From NCBI GenBank assembly GCA_963766295.1, contig CAVXYW010000001.1, positions 682,001-746,000 on the forward strand: a stretch of DNA of 64,000 bases, in the 5' to 3' direction. A program made the translations under genes and the position numbers. The notes beneath the pieces were generated by a model. The model did not search any database, was not told the origin of the DNA, and saw nothing but the letters and a program-made list of their open reading frames with translations. Of the stretch, positions 25,263-34,215 are shown piece by piece (position 1 is the first letter of the stretch; each line of letters starts with the position of its first letter). This DNA is from JBBDRJ01 sp963766295 (lineage in GTDB: Bacteria > Actinomycetota > JAICYB01).

Positions 25263-26021
25263 ATGTCCACCGCACAGATCAACGGGATAGAGCTCGGTTA
25301 CGAAGCCTCGGGCGAGGGCCAAGCCGTCTTCTTCACGCACGGCTATCAAGCTTCAAAGGCGATGTGGCAGCCGCAGCGTGAAGCTTTGGACGGCGCCTAT
25401 CGCGTGATCACTTGGGATCTACGAGGGCACGGAGAGTCGGGTATCCCCGACGATCCCGCCATGTACTCGCACGATCTGATGATCGGCGACATGGGTGCGC
25501 TAATCGATCACTTGGATGCCGAGCCGTCCGTCCTCGTCGGACACTCCCTCGGAGGCTATGCGTCGTTGTGCTTCTACCTCGAACGTCCGCAGTCCGTGCG
25601 CGCGTTGGTTCTAGTCGGCACAGGCCCAGGGTTCCGCGATCCCGAAGCTCGTGGGAAGTGGAACAGCATGGCCGAGCGGTTCGCTACACGTTTGGATGAA
25701 GACGGTTTGGACATCCTCAAGCGCGCGAGCGCTGAGGTCAGCACGGCCAACCACCGATCGGCGAACGCGCTGGCCTTGGCGGCCCGCGGGATGCTGGCTC
25801 AATCGGATTCACGGGTGATCGACGCGATCGCCGAGACCTCGGTCCCGACGCTGGTGCTGATCGGGTCTGAAGACAAGCCTTTCATCGGGTCTAGCGAGTA
25901 CATGGCCAAGAAGATCCCGGGGGCCGAGCTGGTGACAGTGGATGGGGGAGGGCACGCCGCGAACATGGAACGGCCCGAGGCCTTCAACGCAGCCCTGCGG
26001 AGCTTCCTGGACCGGCTCTAG
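25263..26021 (+). CDS. Alpha/beta-fold hydrolase
   Basis: 252 residues from ATG 25263; the frame is open further upstream, but the start MSTAQINGIELGYEASGEG is the typical beginning of the family. The catalytic triad is visible: nucleophile Ser in LVGHSLGGYASL, Asp in IGSEDKPFI and His in DGGGHAANMERPEAF. The oxyanion region is FFTHGYQASKAMW, and RVITWDLRGHGESG is the strand-helix signature. Related to 3-oxoadipate enol-lactonase and other small esterases; substrate unknown. It precedes the Liv-like permease gene by about 40 bp. Confidence 0.9.
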   Translation: MSTAQINGIELGYEASGEGQAVFFTHGYQASKAMWQPQREALDGAYRVITWDLRGHGESGIPDDPAMYSHDLMIGDMGALIDHLDAEPSVLVGHSLGGYASLCFYLERPQSVRALVLVGTGPGFRDPEARGKWNSMAERFATRLDEDGLDILKRASAEVSTANHRSANALALAARGMLAQSDSRVIDAIAETSVPTLVLIGSEDKPFIGSSEYMAKKIPGAELVTVDGGGHAANMERPEAFNAALRSFLDRL

Positions 26022-26061
26022 CAGCACGATTAGGCCCTTTGGAGGGGCCGCCGGTAGACTC

Positions 26062-28299
26062 TTGACTCGGGAATCAAGGGGCCACTGGGAGGGGTTCCTG
26101 GCTCGAATCGTAGAGCTGCTACGTGAGCGAACGCGTGCTCCGCTTGCCCTGATCGAGCGAGCGGGCGCGGCGTGGTCCGCACCCTCGGATTGGGTTCGCC
26201 GCGCCATCATGCTCGTCGCAGCCATCGGCGTTTGGCTGATCCTCGACAACACGCTGGACAGAGGACTGCCGGCCGGGATCATCATCCTCGGCCTGGTCTT
26301 CGGCTCCCTCTACGCCCTGACGGCTATCGGGTTGGTCCTGATATACCGCGCGAACAGCGTTGTGAACTTCGCACAAGCCGAGTTGGGCGGTATCGCTGCC
26401 GTTTTGTCGATCCAGCTGGTTCTGCAGTACCAGGTCAATTACTTCGCTTCGCTGATCGTGGGGATCATCGCTTCGACGCTGATCGGCGCGCTTGTCTACA
26501 CGTTCATCATTCGAAGGTTCCGGCGGGCGCCCAGGCTCATACTCGCCGTCGCAACCATCGGCATCGCGCAGATATTGCAGGGAGGGTCCATCCTCATCTC
26601 GCTGTTGTTCGGCGAGATCCCTGCGGGACGGCGATACGAGACGCCCTTCGACGTATCCTTCTCGGTCTTCCCGGTCATCTTCCGCAGCGATCACCTGCTG
26701 GCGATGATCATCGTCCCGGTCGTGATGGTCGCTTTGGCTTTGTTCCTTAAGTTCACCGACTACGGCATAGCGATCAGGGCAGCGGCCGAGAACGGCGACC
26801 GAGCCAATCTGCTCGGCGTGCCGATCCATTACCTGCATTTGGGCGTGTGGTCGATCGCCGCTTTCCTGTCGGCGCTCGCTGCGCTGCTGCGCACACCGAT
26901 CGTCGGGTTCTCGGCGTTCACGGGCGTTACGGGGAGTGGCAACGCGCTTCTGCTTCGAACGCTGGCCGCTGCCGTGATCGGACGTATGGAAAGCCTGCCT
27001 AGAACTGTTGTGGCGGCTCTCGGCCTCGGCATCTTCCAGGAGGCCGCTTCGTGGACCTTCTCGAACACCGTGATCGTCGACGCGTTCCTCGTCCTGATCA
27101 TCCTCGGCGCCCTTCTCGTCCAGCGTGGACTGATCAGCCGTGCAGCCGAGACCGGTATGTCGACGTGGCGGGCGATCCGCGAGGTGCGTCCGATCCCGGC
27201 GGAGCTCAGGAACCTGCCCGAAGTCCGGTGGGGAGTTTGGGGCCTGCGCGCGGTCATGGCGGCTTTCGTGCTGACCCTTCCTCTTTGGGCAAACACCGCG
27301 CAGGAAGAGGTCGTCGGACTCATCTACATCTACGCGATCATCGCCGTTTCCTTGGTGATCCTCACCGGTTGGGCCGGTCACATCTCGCTGGGTCAGTTCG
27401 CACTCGTCGGCTTCGGAGCGGCAACTACCGCTGTTCTCTACGGACGGCACGATTTCGATTTCTTCCTCGCTTTGATTTGCGGGATCGCGGTATCCGCATT
27501 GACCGCGCTGGTGATCGGCTTGCCGGCTTTGCGCATCCGGGGTCCGTTCCTGGCGGTAACGACGCTGGCGTTCGCGGTGACGGCCGGCTCGTACTTCCTG
27601 GAAGACCGGTATTTCCCATGGTTCGTCCAGGACCGTATCGAAAGACCTACGTTCTGGGACCGCATCCCGCTGGACGCCGATTGGAAGATGTACTACGTCA
27701 CGTTGATCGGGCTGGTCCTCGCTCTGGGTGCGGCCTGGAACTTGCGCCGGTCGCGCACCGGCCGAGCGTTGATCGCCGTGCGCGACAACCAGCTGGCCGC
27801 CGAGAGTGTGAGCATCAACTCAACGCGCCTGAAGCTGACCGCGTTCGTGATATCGGGCGCGATGGCTGGGTTCGCCGGAGGGATCTACGCATTGCATCAG
27901 AACGGCATCTTCACCGGTTCGTTCGATGCGGAAGTCAGCATCCGGCTGTTCTCCATGGTCGTTATCGGAGGTCTCGGCTCCCTTCCCGGTGCGCTACTGG
28001 GAGCCGGGTACGTCGAAAGCACTGAGTTCTTCCTATCCGGTGGATGGGCGCTTCTTGCTTCTGGTGCGGGGATCCTCGTCCTGCTGATGTTCCTGCCCGA
28101 GGGCCTCGGAGGTTTGATGTATACGGTCAGGGACGGGATCCTCCGCCGCATCGCACGGCGCCGCGACCTCGTCGTGCCGAGCTTGCTGGCCGACGTCCGC
28201 ATCGAGACCGGCGAGATCGACATCGACATGACATCCGTTCTTTCCGGCAACGGACGCGTCGACAGAGCTTTGCCCAAGGCAAAGACGGGGAGCCGCTGA
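26062..28299 (+). CDS. Fused branched-chain amino acid ABC permease (LivH-LivM)
   Basis: About 745 residues if it starts at TTG 26062; the true start could be a few codons away, since there is no ATG before residue 50 and the GGAGGGG at about 26090 could serve a nearby CTG. Two normally separate permeases are in one chain. The LivH-like half covers about residues 50-345, with LIYRANSVVNFAQAELGGIA. The LivM-like half covers about 390-700, with GWAGHISLGQFALVGFGA and GAMAGFAGGIYALHQNGIF. The TGATG overlap with the next gene couples it to the MFS-ATPase fusion. It should form the membrane channel of a Liv/HAAT-type importer for branched-chain amino acids, amides, urea or related solutes. Confidence 0.9.
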   Translation: MTRESRGHWEGFLARIVELLRERTRAPLALIERAGAAWSAPSDWVRRAIMLVAAIGVWLILDNTLDRGLPAGIIILGLVFGSLYALTAIGLVLIYRANSVVNFAQAELGGIAAVLSIQLVLQYQVNYFASLIVGIIASTLIGALVYTFIIRRFRRAPRLILAVATIGIAQILQGGSILISLLFGEIPAGRRYETPFDVSFSVFPVIFRSDHLLAMIIVPVVMVALALFLKFTDYGIAIRAAAENGDRANLLGVPIHYLHLGVWSIAAFLSALAALLRTPIVGFSAFTGVTGSGNALLLRTLAAAVIGRMESLPRTVVAALGLGIFQEAASWTFSNTVIVDAFLVLIILGALLVQRGLISRAAETGMSTWRAIREVRPIPAELRNLPEVRWGVWGLRAVMAAFVLTLPLWANTAQEEVVGLIYIYAIIAVSLVILTGWAGHISLGQFALVGFGAATTAVLYGRHDFDFFLALICGIAVSALTALVIGLPALRIRGPFLAVTTLAFAVTAGSYFLEDRYFPWFVQDRIERPTFWDRIPLDADWKMYYVTLIGLVLALGAAWNLRRSRTGRALIAVRDNQLAAESVSINSTRLKLTAFVISGAMAGFAGGIYALHQNGIFTGSFDAEVSIRLFSMVVIGGLGSLPGALLGAGYVESTEFFLSGGWALLASGAGILVLLMFLPEGLGGLMYTVRDGILRRIARRRDLVVPSLLADVRIETGEIDIDMTSVLSGNGRVDRALPKAKTGSR

Positions 28300-31200
28300 T
28301 GGCCAAAGCTCCTACCCGAAGAAAACCATCCGCACGGAAAGCTGCTCCCACCGAAGAGATGAAGACCCCCGAGATGTTGGCTGCGGAGATCGCGGGAGCC
28401 AAGCTACCGCCGCGCATACTCCCCGACGAGCCGCCGCCGCCCGAGTACGGACGGTTCGATCCGCGTCGCATCACCCATCCGGCGCCGTTGTTCCCGCTCG
28501 TCGTGCTGTTCGGGCTAAACGCTGTAGACGAGCTCGATCGTGTTGCGTTCGGTGTTCTCACCCCTGAGATCCGCGACTGGTTCGGTCTGTCGCTCTTCTC
28601 GGTAAGCCTGATCGCGACCCTGGTTGTCCCCGTGTCGCTCCTGCTCGAGTTGCCCATCGCCTATTACGCCGACAGGAAGAACCGCGTCCGAATGGCTGTA
28701 GCAGGGGCCAGCGTCTGGGGCGCCTTCTCCTTGTTCACAGGTATGGCCTGGAACGTTGGAACTCTGATCGTAGGACGGCTGGGCTCGGCAACCGGCCGCT
28801 TGTTCAACGCGACCCATCGCAGCCTCCTCTCCGACTATTTCCCGACCTCTTCTCGAGCTCGTGTCTTCTATGCGCACGGACTCGCGAATTCCCTGGGGCA
28901 GCTGATCGCTCCGCTGGCGGCCGGCCTTCTGGCTGCGGCCTTCACTTGGAGGACGCCTTTCGTTCTTTTCGCCATCCCTACGGCCTTTTTCGTGTTTCTC
29001 GGTTTGCGACTGCGGGAGCCCAAGCGCGGTATGCACGAGCGGCTAGAGGCCGGAGCCGACCAAGAGACCGCAGAGATCGAAGATGATGCGCCGGGCTTCG
29101 CGGAGACCTTCCGAGTTCTGTTCTCGGTGCGATCGGCTAAGCGCATCTACTACGCCTTGCCGTTCCTCACTGCGTCGTTCTTCGGTTTCGCCACGTTCCT
29201 GAGTGTCTTCTACAACGACGAATACAACATCGGTCCGGGTACGCGTGGTGCGATCTTCTCGTCCATCGAGGGCGTCCAGATCATCTCGATCATCATCGGT
29301 GGGATCTTCGTCCAGCGCTTCGTCAATCGCAGTCCGGCACTTGCGATAAAACTGCTTGGTGTGTCGGCCATCGGTGTGTCGGCCGGGATAATCATCCTCG
29401 CGCTCTCTCCGAATCTAGGTGTCGCGATCGCCGGCCACGCGATCCTGTCCTTCATGAGCGCGCCTCTACTCCCGGGAGCGCTCGCTGTGATCTCGTTCAT
29501 CATCCCGCCGAGCATGCGCACTCTTGGTTTCTCGACCGGGAACCTCTGGCTCCTGTTGGGTGCGCCGGCCATCCCGATCGTGGGCGCGATGGGCGACGCC
29601 TTTGGGATACGCGTCGCGCTGCTGATCATGGTGCCGATCTATCTGTTTGGTTCATTCCTGATCGCTTCTTCGGGCTTCACGATCGAAGCCGACATGGAAC
29701 GAGTGAGAGTCTCGGCACGGGCGCAGGCGGATATGCGCCGGAGCCGTCGAGAGGGAAGTGCCAAGCTGCTCATCGCCCGCGACCTCGATGTTGCCTACGA
29801 CGGCGTTCAGGTGCTCTTCGGAGTCGACTTCGAGGTTTCGGACGGGGAGATCATTGCCCTCCTCGGCACCAACGGTGCGGGGAAATCCACTCTCTTGCGA
29901 GCGATCTCCGGCTTGCAGCCGGCCAGCGGAGGCACCGTTCTGTTCGACGGACGCATCATCTCGGGCGCCGACCCCGTGCAGATCGCCCGCCTCGGTGTTG
30001 CGCAGATACCCGGCGGACGAGCCGTCTTCCCGACGCTCACGGTCGAAGAGAACATCCGCGTGGCCGGATGGATCTACCGCGGCGATGAGGAGCACGTTAA
30101 AGCCTCTACAGAACGGATACTCGAGCACTTCCCTGTGCTGCGTGACCGCTGGGAAGCGCGGGCCGGCGACCTTTCCGGTGGCGAGCAGCAGATGCTTTCT
30201 CTCGCCCAAGCCTTCATCTCCAAGCCGAAGCTGCTCCTCATCGACGAGCTCACCCTCGGTCTCGCGCCAACCATCGTCGAGAAGCTGCTCGAGATCGTTC
30301 GTGAGATCCACGCGCAGGGAACGACCATCGTCCTCGTCGAGCAGTCGGTGAACATCGCATTGAAGCTTGCGAAGCGCGCCGTGTTCCTCGAGAAGGGTGA
30401 GGTGCGCTTCTCCGGACCTACCAAGGATCTTCTCGCACGTCCCGACGTCTTGCGCGCTGTGTTCCTCAAAGGGGCATCGTCGATGACCGACGGCAACGGC
30501 GAACTTCGGCGGGCAGGACCAGGGCGAACGAAGTCGACAAGTGCCCTTAAGGACGGAGAGGTCGTCTTGCAGTCGATCGGCGTAAGCAAGCATTACGGCG
30601 GTGTGCTCGCGGTCGATGGTGTCGATCTCGAGCTACGTCAGGATGAGATCCTCGGGATCATCGGCCCAAATGGGGCCGGCAAAACTACCTTCTTCGATCT
30701 TCTTACCGGCTTCACCCCGCTCGACGGGGGCCGCGTCATCCTCAACGGTGAAGACGTCACCACGTGGCCGGCCAGCAAGCGAACGAAACACGGTCTCGGT
30801 CGGTCTTTCCAAGACGCACGCCTCTGGTCTTCACTCACCGTGCGCGAAGCCGTCGCCGTCGCTTTCGAGCGAACGATCACCGAGCGGTCGCCTGTGCACG
30901 CGATGTTCGGTCTTCCGGTGGTCGGGGATGCCGAGCGGAATGTGAAGCGTCGCGCGGAAGAGCTCATCGAGCTCTTGGGGTTGAAGGCGTTCGCCGACAA
31001 ATTCATATCCGAGCTTTCTACAGGATCACGACGCATCGTCGAGATCGCTACGCTCCTCGCGCATCGTCCATCCGTCCTTCTTCTCGACGAGCCTTCCTCG
31101 GGTATCGCTCAGAAGGAGACCGAAGCGCTCGGACCACTGCTGAAACGCGTGCGTGAGTACATGGACGGGAGCCTGGTTGTCGTCGAGCACAATGTGCCGT

Positions 31201-31457
31201 TGATCTCGACCTTGGCCGATCGCATAGTGGCGATGGACCTCGGACGCGTGATCGCCGACGGCACGCCGGACAAGGTGCTCAACGACCCGGCCGTCGTCGA
31301 GTCGTACCTCGGCACCAGCGGCTACAAGGAGCTCACAGGAGCGGGCGACGGCCGTAAGCGGCGGAGCGCGGTACGTAAGCGCCCGACACGCAAGAGCGCA
31401 GTGCGCACTCCTCGCAAAAAGCCGACACGCCGCCGGACAACACGTAAGGCTCGATGA
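28299..31457 (+). CDS. MFS transporter fused to two ABC ATPases (MFS-LivF-LivG)
   Basis: 1052 residues from ATG 28299 overlapping the permease stop; the open frame upstream is antisense-like and not coding. Residues about 65-470 are a major-facilitator transporter with about 12 membrane segments and a motif-A-like AYYADRKNRVRM. At about 487-730 comes a LivF-type ATPase: Walker A LLGTNGAGKSTL, signature LSGGEQQML, Walker B LLLIDELTLGLAP. At about 752-1010 comes a LivG-type ATPase: Walker A IIGPNGAGKTTF, LSTGSRR, Walker B LLLDEPSSGIAQ. The last ~38 residues are a Lys/Arg tail. Both ATPases look active. They presumably energise the upstream LivH-LivM fusion; the role of the covalently attached MFS is unknown. 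Confidence 0.92.
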   Translation: MAKAPTRRKPSARKAAPTEEMKTPEMLAAEIAGAKLPPRILPDEPPPPEYGRFDPRRITHPAPLFPLVVLFGLNAVDELDRVAFGVLTPEIRDWFGLSLFSVSLIATLVVPVSLLLELPIAYYADRKNRVRMAVAGASVWGAFSLFTGMAWNVGTLIVGRLGSATGRLFNATHRSLLSDYFPTSSRARVFYAHGLANSLGQLIAPLAAGLLAAAFTWRTPFVLFAIPTAFFVFLGLRLREPKRGMHERLEAGADQETAEIEDDAPGFAETFRVLFSVRSAKRIYYALPFLTASFFGFATFLSVFYNDEYNIGPGTRGAIFSSIEGVQIISIIIGGIFVQRFVNRSPALAIKLLGVSAIGVSAGIIILALSPNLGVAIAGHAILSFMSAPLLPGALAVISFIIPPSMRTLGFSTGNLWLLLGAPAIPIVGAMGDAFGIRVALLIMVPIYLFGSFLIASSGFTIEADMERVRVSARAQADMRRSRREGSAKLLIARDLDVAYDGVQVLFGVDFEVSDGEIIALLGTNGAGKSTLLRAISGLQPASGGTVLFDGRIISGADPVQIARLGVAQIPGGRAVFPTLTVEENIRVAGWIYRGDEEHVKASTERILEHFPVLRDRWEARAGDLSGGEQQMLSLAQAFISKPKLLLIDELTLGLAPTIVEKLLEIVREIHAQGTTIVLVEQSVNIALKLAKRAVFLEKGEVRFSGPTKDLLARPDVLRAVFLKGASSMTDGNGELRRAGPGRTKSTSALKDGEVVLQSIGVSKHYGGVLAVDGVDLELRQDEILGIIGPNGAGKTTFFDLLTGFTPLDGGRVILNGEDVTTWPASKRTKHGLGRSFQDARLWSSLTVREAVAVAFERTITERSPVHAMFGLPVVGDAERNVKRRAEELIELLGLKAFADKFISELSTGSRRIVEIATLLAHRPSVLLLDEPSSGIAQKETEALGPLLKRVREYMDGSLVVVEHNVPLISTLADRIVAMDLGRVIADGTPDKVLNDPAVVESYLGTSGYKELTGAGDGRKRRSAVRKRPTRKSAVRTPRKKPTRRRTTRKAR

Positions 31458-32299
31458 AGCGCGCGGTCGCCGGCGTTTTGTGCAGCCTGCTCATGTTCGC
31501 CGCTTGCAGTCTGGGTGAGCGTGAGGATTGGGCCGAAGCAATGCACGACGCATTTGATACGGCCCAACGCGCCAAGACGGCCAGCGCCTTTGTGCATGTC
31601 GACTTCAAAGCGATCGATATCGTGGGTCGGTCCACACCCGATCAGCTGTTTCACGACCTCAATGGTGTAGTGGATTTCAGAACGCGCAGATCCCAAACCA
31701 TCGAGACAACGGGTCGCAAGCAAGCGCTGATCTTCGATGATCTCGTTGCTTACCTGCCGCGCAGCGAAACTTCGACGGGGAAAAAGTGGGTCAGCACTGG
31801 TTTCCTGGAGGAACCTGAGGAGGACGTCGACGTCGAGGACAGGCGGTTCTCGCTAGCCGTCCCGATGGTTTCTCCGATCATGTCGTTGGAGCTTCTGATG
31901 GGCGCTCTTACGGGAAGCACTCGCCGCGTTGGGGCCGAAACGGTTCGGGGCACACAAACGACTCATTACAGGGCTAAGGTCGCGCCAGACAACGCCGCGC
32001 GCGAGATAGACGACGAAGACCGCAGGGAGGGGATCCTTCGGGTCCTGCAAACGATGGGTGCGAACAGCGAAGTGATAGATGCCGACGTTTGGATCGATAG
32101 CGACGGGCTGGTTCGACGGGTCAGCTACGGACTCGAGCAGCGGCAGGATCGAGTCAACTCGTTCCGGACCACCATCACGACCGACTATTTCGATATCGGC
32201 CGCGACGTGAAGATCGACGTGCCGACCGACACGATGAGAACGGACGACTTCCAGCAGTTCGTCATCGAATTCGTCCGCGAAGCCGTTACGTTCGGCTAG
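31454..32299 (+). CDS. LolA/LppX-like lipoprotein
   Basis: 281 residues whose ATG overlaps the stop of the MFS-ATPase fusion. A signal peptide with lipobox FAAC (Cys18) precedes a globular domain of about 250 residues with alternating strands and segments such as RKQALIFDDLVAYLP, ADVWIDSDGLVRRVSYGLE and TTDYFDIGRDVKIDVP. This pattern is reminiscent of the LppX/LprG/LolA-type lipid-binding half-barrel of actinobacteria; that is inference, not certainty. Translational coupling puts it in the Liv-like transport operon, where it could be a carrier or regulator. Confidence 0.75.
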   Translation: MKRAVAGVLCSLLMFAACSLGEREDWAEAMHDAFDTAQRAKTASAFVHVDFKAIDIVGRSTPDQLFHDLNGVVDFRTRRSQTIETTGRKQALIFDDLVAYLPRSETSTGKKWVSTGFLEEPEEDVDVEDRRFSLAVPMVSPIMSLELLMGALTGSTRRVGAETVRGTQTTHYRAKVAPDNAAREIDDEDRREGILRVLQTMGANSEVIDADVWIDSDGLVRRVSYGLEQRQDRVNSFRTTITTDYFDIGRDVKIDVPTDTMRTDDFQQFVIEFVREAVTFG

Positions 32300-32343
32300 C
32301 CAGCGGGCCGCTAGCCCTTACCGCGAGCGAAGCGACCGGCAAG

Positions 32344-32371
32344 CGAGTCCGCTGCTTCAGCTGTGGACTCG
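32344..32371. terminator. Hairpin between convergent genes, possible bidirectional terminator
   Basis: CGAGTCC at 32344-32350 pairs with GGACTCG at 32365-32371, and GCTG/CAGC inside extends the stem around a CTT loop, with a small bulge. The hairpin lies in the 78-bp gap between the convergent lipoprotein gene (ends 32299) and the binding-protein gene (ends 32378). No strong T-tract follows on either strand. Confidence 0.4.
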
Positions 32372-32377
32372 AATCGA

Positions 32378-34213
32378 TTATCTGAAGACCGGCGGATCTT
32401 CGCGCGCCCACTCGCCGTTTCGGAATCTCTTTCCGCCGTATGTTTCGATGTACGCGCCTTTCACTCCGTCGTAACCGTTGGCGTCGGGATTCCACCAAAC
32501 CTCGCGGGCGTCGTCGATGGCGGTGTGGTCGTGAGCACCCTTAGTGCCGTCCGGGCCATCTTGATAGGACGTGTAACCGACTTGGAAGTCGGGCGCTCCG
32601 CCGGGCGGCGATCGGAAGATGGCTTCAGCCATGTTCACGGGAGTGAGGTTGGGGCCTGTTGCTTGCAGGAAGCTGAACACCCGCATGGCAAGGAAGTAGC
32701 CGCCGTCGGTTCCGGCTGCGAGCTTGGTTCCCGTCGCCGCTTTGTACGTCTTCGGCGGTTCACCGTTGCCACCGAGGATCTTCCCCGTCGGACCGAGCTG
32801 GCTCATGCCGAACAGGCTTCCTCTCACCTGGTTGGGTTCCCACAACCTCGGAACGTTGTCCACGTCGGTAAGGGCCACACCGATGACGATCCATTCCGGG
32901 TTGTACCCCTGACCCTGCGCCGATTGCGTGAGGAAGATCGGTGAGATCGGATCGCAGGTCAGGACGATCGTGGTGACGCCCTCGGCCTTGAACTGGATGA
33001 TCGCCTGTGCCGCTTCGTCGGCGAACCTCGAGATGTCGAGCGTGTAGTTGTAACGGGACCCCTTGGGGGTGCCGTACTTCGTTTGCACATCTCGCTCGAA
33101 GATGTTGCCGCACGTCTGGTATGCGTCGTTGTCGGGGATGTAGATCGCATACTTACGCGTCTTATCCTTGTCCAACCCCTTCGCATACTTGGCAGGCTTC
33201 TTGGCGAGGCGCTTCCCGTAGTACTCAGCCACTTGATATGTGATCCGCTCGCATTCCGGCGGTCCGGCCCAGAGGTAGGGGTGATGCTTGCGGTAAAAGG
33301 TCTCCGGGTAATACGCGGCTGCGTCGATCACCATGAGCTTTCGGGCTGCGGCGCACTCGGAGAAGGCCGGCCCACCGTCCGTCACGGCGAAGGCTTTCAG
33401 ATCGTTGACGATGACGTTCACGTCCGCGCAGGCGCCCTCCTTGCCTCGACCTTGCGCCTCTTGTGTTTCGTCGCCGAACTGAGACTCCCACTCGATGAGC
33501 TTGACTTGGCGTCCCCAGAGCTCGAAGACCTTGTTGAAGTACTTGTAGAACTCGAGGCGCGCAGCATCGGTCACGTCTTCGGATGCACCGCCGGCCTGCG
33601 CGACGACGGCGTCAACGGCTTGTGAGTTGGCCGAGTCCGGGAACTTCCGCCGGACGATGATGATCTCCTTCTCGGTAACGCCGCGGTACGTCGCGCCAGG
33701 GTTCTTACCGTCCCACTTCGGATAACAGGGCGCCGCGTAAGCCGACCACGGGATCTGCCGAACGTTCGGCCCACAATCGAAACCGCTTTTGGTCTTGCCG
33801 GTCAGCGTCCAGGCCAAGGGGTCGAATCCGGCCGGTGTAGCGGCCGTGGCAACAGTCGACGGGCCCGCTATAGCCGTTGCGCTCTCGACCTTCGTCTCAG
33901 ACGGGCCGGTTGTTGCCGAGGGAGAGTCTCCGGACGTCTGGGTTGTCTCTCCGGACGAGACCTGACTGGCGGTTTCTGTCGGCGCGTCGTTGTCCCGCAA
34001 CGGGATCAGAACGACTATGAGGCCCCAGATGGTGAGCATTGCGTAGAAGGGCAGGTACTTCTGGATGTTGCGGACCACGCGATCGGGCCCGGTCAGTGCG
34101 TGACCGTTGGTCTCCAGAGCTTCGACACGCTCAGCAAATCGATCGAATGCATTGTTGAGCCGATCGATCGATTGTTGAATTGCGCGGTTGGAGTCGGGGC
34201 CGCGAGTAGCCAC
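32378..34213 (-). CDS. Membrane-tethered periplasmic-binding-protein (ABC substrate-binding, Liv type), copy 2
   Basis: 611 residues from GTG 34213, chosen because VATRGPDSNRAIQQSIDRL matches the MATRGxRS start of the upstream paralogue; a longer frame overlaps that gene. The N-terminal amphipathic/coiled-coil helix (about 15-40) is followed by a transmembrane helix (about 60-80), a Ser/Thr-rich linker and a large type-1 periplasmic binding domain (about 130-600). The tail is GGKRFRNGEWAREDPPVFR. It lacks a lipobox, so it is anchored by the helix. It is convergent with the fused Liv-like transporter and a likely partner. The start lies 2 bp after the upstream stop. Confidence 0.88.
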   Translation of the reverse strand: MATRGPDSNRAIQQSIDRLNNAFDRFAERVEALETNGHALTGPDRVVRNIQKYLPFYAMLTIWGLIVVLIPLRDNDAPTETASQVSSGETTQTSGDSPSATTGPSETKVESATAIAGPSTVATAATPAGFDPLAWTLTGKTKSGFDCGPNVRQIPWSAYAAPCYPKWDGKNPGATYRGVTEKEIIIVRRKFPDSANSQAVDAVVAQAGGASEDVTDAARLEFYKYFNKVFELWGRQVKLIEWESQFGDETQEAQGRGKEGACADVNVIVNDLKAFAVTDGGPAFSECAAARKLMVIDAAAYYPETFYRKHHPYLWAGPPECERITYQVAEYYGKRLAKKPAKYAKGLDKDKTRKYAIYIPDNDAYQTCGNIFERDVQTKYGTPKGSRYNYTLDISRFADEAAQAIIQFKAEGVTTIVLTCDPISPIFLTQSAQGQGYNPEWIVIGVALTDVDNVPRLWEPNQVRGSLFGMSQLGPTGKILGGNGEPPKTYKAATGTKLAAGTDGGYFLAMRVFSFLQATGPNLTPVNMAEAIFRSPPGGAPDFQVGYTSYQDGPDGTKGAHDHTAIDDAREVWWNPDANGYDGVKGAYIETYGGKRFRNGEWAREDPPVFR

Positions 34214-34215
34214 GC

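Noticed and set aside
26119..27450. Long open frame (443 codons) on the minus strand within the LivH-LivM gene
   Set aside because: Antisense shadow of the high-GC permease gene: low-complexity Asp/Arg/Gln-rich translation without domains.
28044..28298. Upstream extension of the MFS-ATPase fusion
   Set aside because: Lies in an alternate frame over the end of the LivH-LivM gene; TGATG coupling fixes the start at 28299.
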